Assembly (NCBI GenBank): GCA_021786455.1
Contig: JAJYNF010000182.1
Span: 1 to 15,058, forward strand
Direction of reading: 5' to 3'
DNA: 15,058 nt
From: Acidobacteriota bacterium
GTDB taxonomy: Bacteria; Acidobacteriota; Terriglobia; UBA7540
Position 1 is the stretch's first letter, and every line of letters starts with the position of its first letter. The notes beneath the pieces were generated by a model. The model saw only the letters and a list, made by a program, of their open reading frames with translations. It made no database searches and had not been told where the DNA came from. Positions 13,741-15,058 of the stretch are shown piece after piece. The position numbers were made by a program, and so were the translations under genes.

Positions 13741-14196
13741 TCAAAACGGAATTTGATCTTCCCTGTCCTGCTGACTTCCCTCGTTGAATGGATTATCGTT
13801 CTCGTCGGCAGGCTCTGTGACGTTCGGTGAGCCAGCCTCCTTTGCGCCGTTTCCGTTATTGGGCCATCGATCCAAAATCCGCATCTGGCTCGCCACGACC
13901 TCGACGGTCGTTCGCTTTTCGCCCTGACGATCTTCCCATTTTCGAGTTTGCAACCGGCCTTCGAGGTAAACGTGCCTACCACGTTGAAGATACTCGCCCG
14001 AAACTTCCGCAAGGCGCCCGAAACAGACAATTCGAAACCATTCGACACGCTCCTGCTTTGTGCCTTGCGCGTCCTTCCAGTTCTCATTGACCGCGACGCT
14101 GAATTTAGTCACGGGTTTCCCTTGCTGGGTAAAACGAGTTTCCGGCGCGTCTCCGAGAAACCCGATTAAGATGACCTTGTTCACACTTTGACTCAT
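13741..14196 (-). CDS. ssb: Single-stranded DNA-binding protein
   Basis: A 151-aa SSB: MSQSVNKVILIGFLGDAPETRF, GKPVTKFSVAVNENW, RVEWFRIVCFGRLAEVSGEYLQRG and YLEGRLQTRKWEDRQG make the OB fold (1-110). A Gly/Asn/Glu-rich linker and the tail DREDQIPF follow, a variant of the DDIPF tip that recruits replication and repair proteins. It coats single-stranded DNA as a tetramer. Mobile elements commonly carry their own copy. ATG 14196 has AAAGGAAAAG about 10 bases upstream. It follows the DUF932 gene on the same strand, separated by 153 bases with strong hairpins. Confidence 0.96.
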   Translation of the reverse strand: MSQSVNKVILIGFLGDAPETRFTQQGKPVTKFSVAVNENWKDAQGTKQERVEWFRIVCFGRLAEVSGEYLQRGRHVYLEGRLQTRKWEDRQGEKRTTVEVVASQMRILDRWPNNGNGAKEAGSPNVTEPADENDNPFNEGSQQDREDQIPF

Positions 14197-14278
14197 AAAT
14201 GGTCTTTTCCTTTCTCACATTGATGGCTTGGCTTGCATTCATCCGGGTGTGAGCTGGCGGTTGAAAGGTGCCGGTCTG

Positions 14279-14335
14279 CGGGAGGCAGTCAACCCGACTA
14301 CCTCCCGACTATGTGGGACCAGTTGCTCCCACTGG
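14279..14335. repeat. Strong hairpins between DUF932 and SSB genes
   Basis: CGGGAGG-c-AGTC-aaccc-GACT-a-CCTCCCG (14279-14307) gives an 11-pair stem with one mismatch and a 5-base loop. Next to it GTGGGA/TCCCAC (14313-14332) and CCAGT/ACTGG (14319-14335) are overlapping, mutually exclusive stems. They lie after the DUF932 stop and before ssb. No T tract follows, so a simple terminator is unlikely; a processing or attenuation element is possible. Confidence 0.45.
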
Positions 14336-14349
14336 CCATGGATAGGCAA

Positions 14350-15058
14350 TCAGTTCAAACCAACGGCCGAAGCTTCGAGAAACGACGCAAGCTTCGCTGT
14401 CGCCTTGAACTGAGGAATGGGATCGAGTTCCTTGAATGCGCTCGTGAACGCATTGGAAAGACTCCAAGTCGTTCGCGGAGTGAATTCCTCAACCGCCGGA
14501 TTGAAGTAAAGGTCGTGGACCCTACGGGCGAGATGCTTTGGGACGTCCAACTCGCTTTCGATGAACGCCTTATAGATGACAAGCTTCGCGGATTCGTCCG
14601 CGAGACGCGTCCCTTTCCAGGCTTCAACCTGGTTTCGCATCGGCTCGAAGTTCCGTTGCATGCGGTCCACCCCTACCGCAAGAATGTCCACGAGGCTCAG
14701 GCGCTTCGTGTGTTTCGCCAGCACGGGAGTGAAGTCGCCGGCGAATGCCATATTGTCGCAGACGAACACGCGGTACCCGACGGTGAGCGCCAGACGCATG
14801 GATTTGTCGTTGGAGTTGCGGATGCCAATGGCGAAACGGCAGCCGTCAAAAGTGGTTTCGAGGTCGAGGATGCCGAACATTTTCATGCCATCATTCGAAA
14901 CCGCGTATTCTTCCCGCACCACTGAAATTTGGCGGAAGCTCAGGGTTTCAACCAGCGCCCCGACAATCTCGTGATGTGGAATCGGTTGGTGGGTTGGACT
15001 CCCCGGAGGTGTCGGGATGACTTTCAATTCCTCCCGGGTGATCTTTTGGCTCCCGGCG
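14350..15058 (-). CDS. DUF932 plasmid/phage-type protein (5' end off window)
   Basis: The frame is open to the right edge: residues ITREELKVIPTPPGSPTHQP precede and follow the TTG at 15027, and this region resembles the start of family members, so the true start lies outside. Conserved parts are IPHHEIVGALVETL, FGILDLETTFDGCRFAIGIRNSNDKSMRL, VGYRVFVCDNMAFAGDF and the helical end TTWSLSNAFTSAF. DUF932 proteins are common on plasmids, phages and integrative elements, often near SSB and PRTRC genes; the function is unknown. The LRNSNDKS core (here IRNSNDKS) and VCDN are intact. About 235 residues are seen. It sits upstream of ssb on the same strand. Confidence 0.85.
   Translation of the reverse strand, partial: AGSQKITREELKVIPTPPGSPTHQPIPHHEIVGALVETLSFRQISVVREEYAVSNDGMKMFGILDLETTFDGCRFAIGIRNSNDKSMRLALTVGYRVFVCDNMAFAGDFTPVLAKHTKRLSLVDILAVGVDRMQRNFEPMRNQVEAWKGTRLADESAKLVIYKAFIESELDVPKHLARRVHDLYFNPAVEEFTPRTTWSLSNAFTSAFKELDPIPQFKATAKLASFLEASAVGLN

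Noticed and set aside
14233..14925. Plus-strand ORF of 230 aa opposite the DUF932 gene
   Set aside because: The minus-strand DUF932 frame carries recognisable conserved motifs; this one is its complement shadow.

Overview
The window looks like part of a plasmid or integrated mobile element from a GC-rich soil or environmental bacterium. An Acidobacteriota- or Verrucomicrobiota-like host is only a guess from protein style. I saw no tRNA, rRNA or CRISPR array. Evidence for a mobile origin is a PRTRC cassette (a module usually found on plasmids), a single-stranded DNA-binding protein, a DUF932 plasmid/phage-type protein, a toxin-antitoxin pair and an insertion sequence.

Layout. (1) 2-1239, plus strand: the 3' part of an SbcD/Mre11-like phosphoesterase gene, then a small unknown ORF. 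(2) 1236-2905, minus strand: a YCII/DGPF-domain protein coupled to an ECF42-type sigma factor, with a matching ECF42-like promoter at 2957-2983. (3) 2991-3239: the 3' remnant of an HNH endonuclease gene. (4) 3241-4666: an IS256/Mutator-family insertion sequence whose transposase is broken by two extra G bases. It has no target-site duplication and truncates different genes on its two sides, so it marks a rearrangement junction. (5) 4667-5040: a zinc-ribbon protein cut in its last codons by the IS. (6) 5155-8641, minus strand: a tightly packed PRTRC cassette in the order E, C, an unknown 77-aa ORF, F, B, ThiF. (7) 8903-12087, plus strand: a VapBC-type antitoxin and PIN toxin followed 33 bases later by an 839-aa GHKL (HSP90/MutL/MORC-like) ATPase. 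(8) 12104-13587, minus strand: an 86-aa protein coupled to an N4-cytosine-type DNA methyltransferase that ends tail-to-tail with the ATPase. (9) 13741-15058, minus strand: SSB and a DUF932 protein running off the window.

Two modules deserve most attention. The PRTRC cassette looks like a bacterial ubiquitin-like conjugation system: C is a small ubiquitin-like protein ending in glycine, ThiF an E1-like adenylating enzyme, and B an E2-like protein. Its usual JAB peptidase (A), actin-like D and ParB are not in the window. The second is the pair of GHKL ATPase and DNA methyltransferase with a small possible DNA-recognition protein and an embedded toxin-antitoxin pair. This resembles the MutL/MORC-type ATPases linked to restriction-modification and is a candidate phage-defence or epigenetic system. 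Both functions are inferred from families and context.
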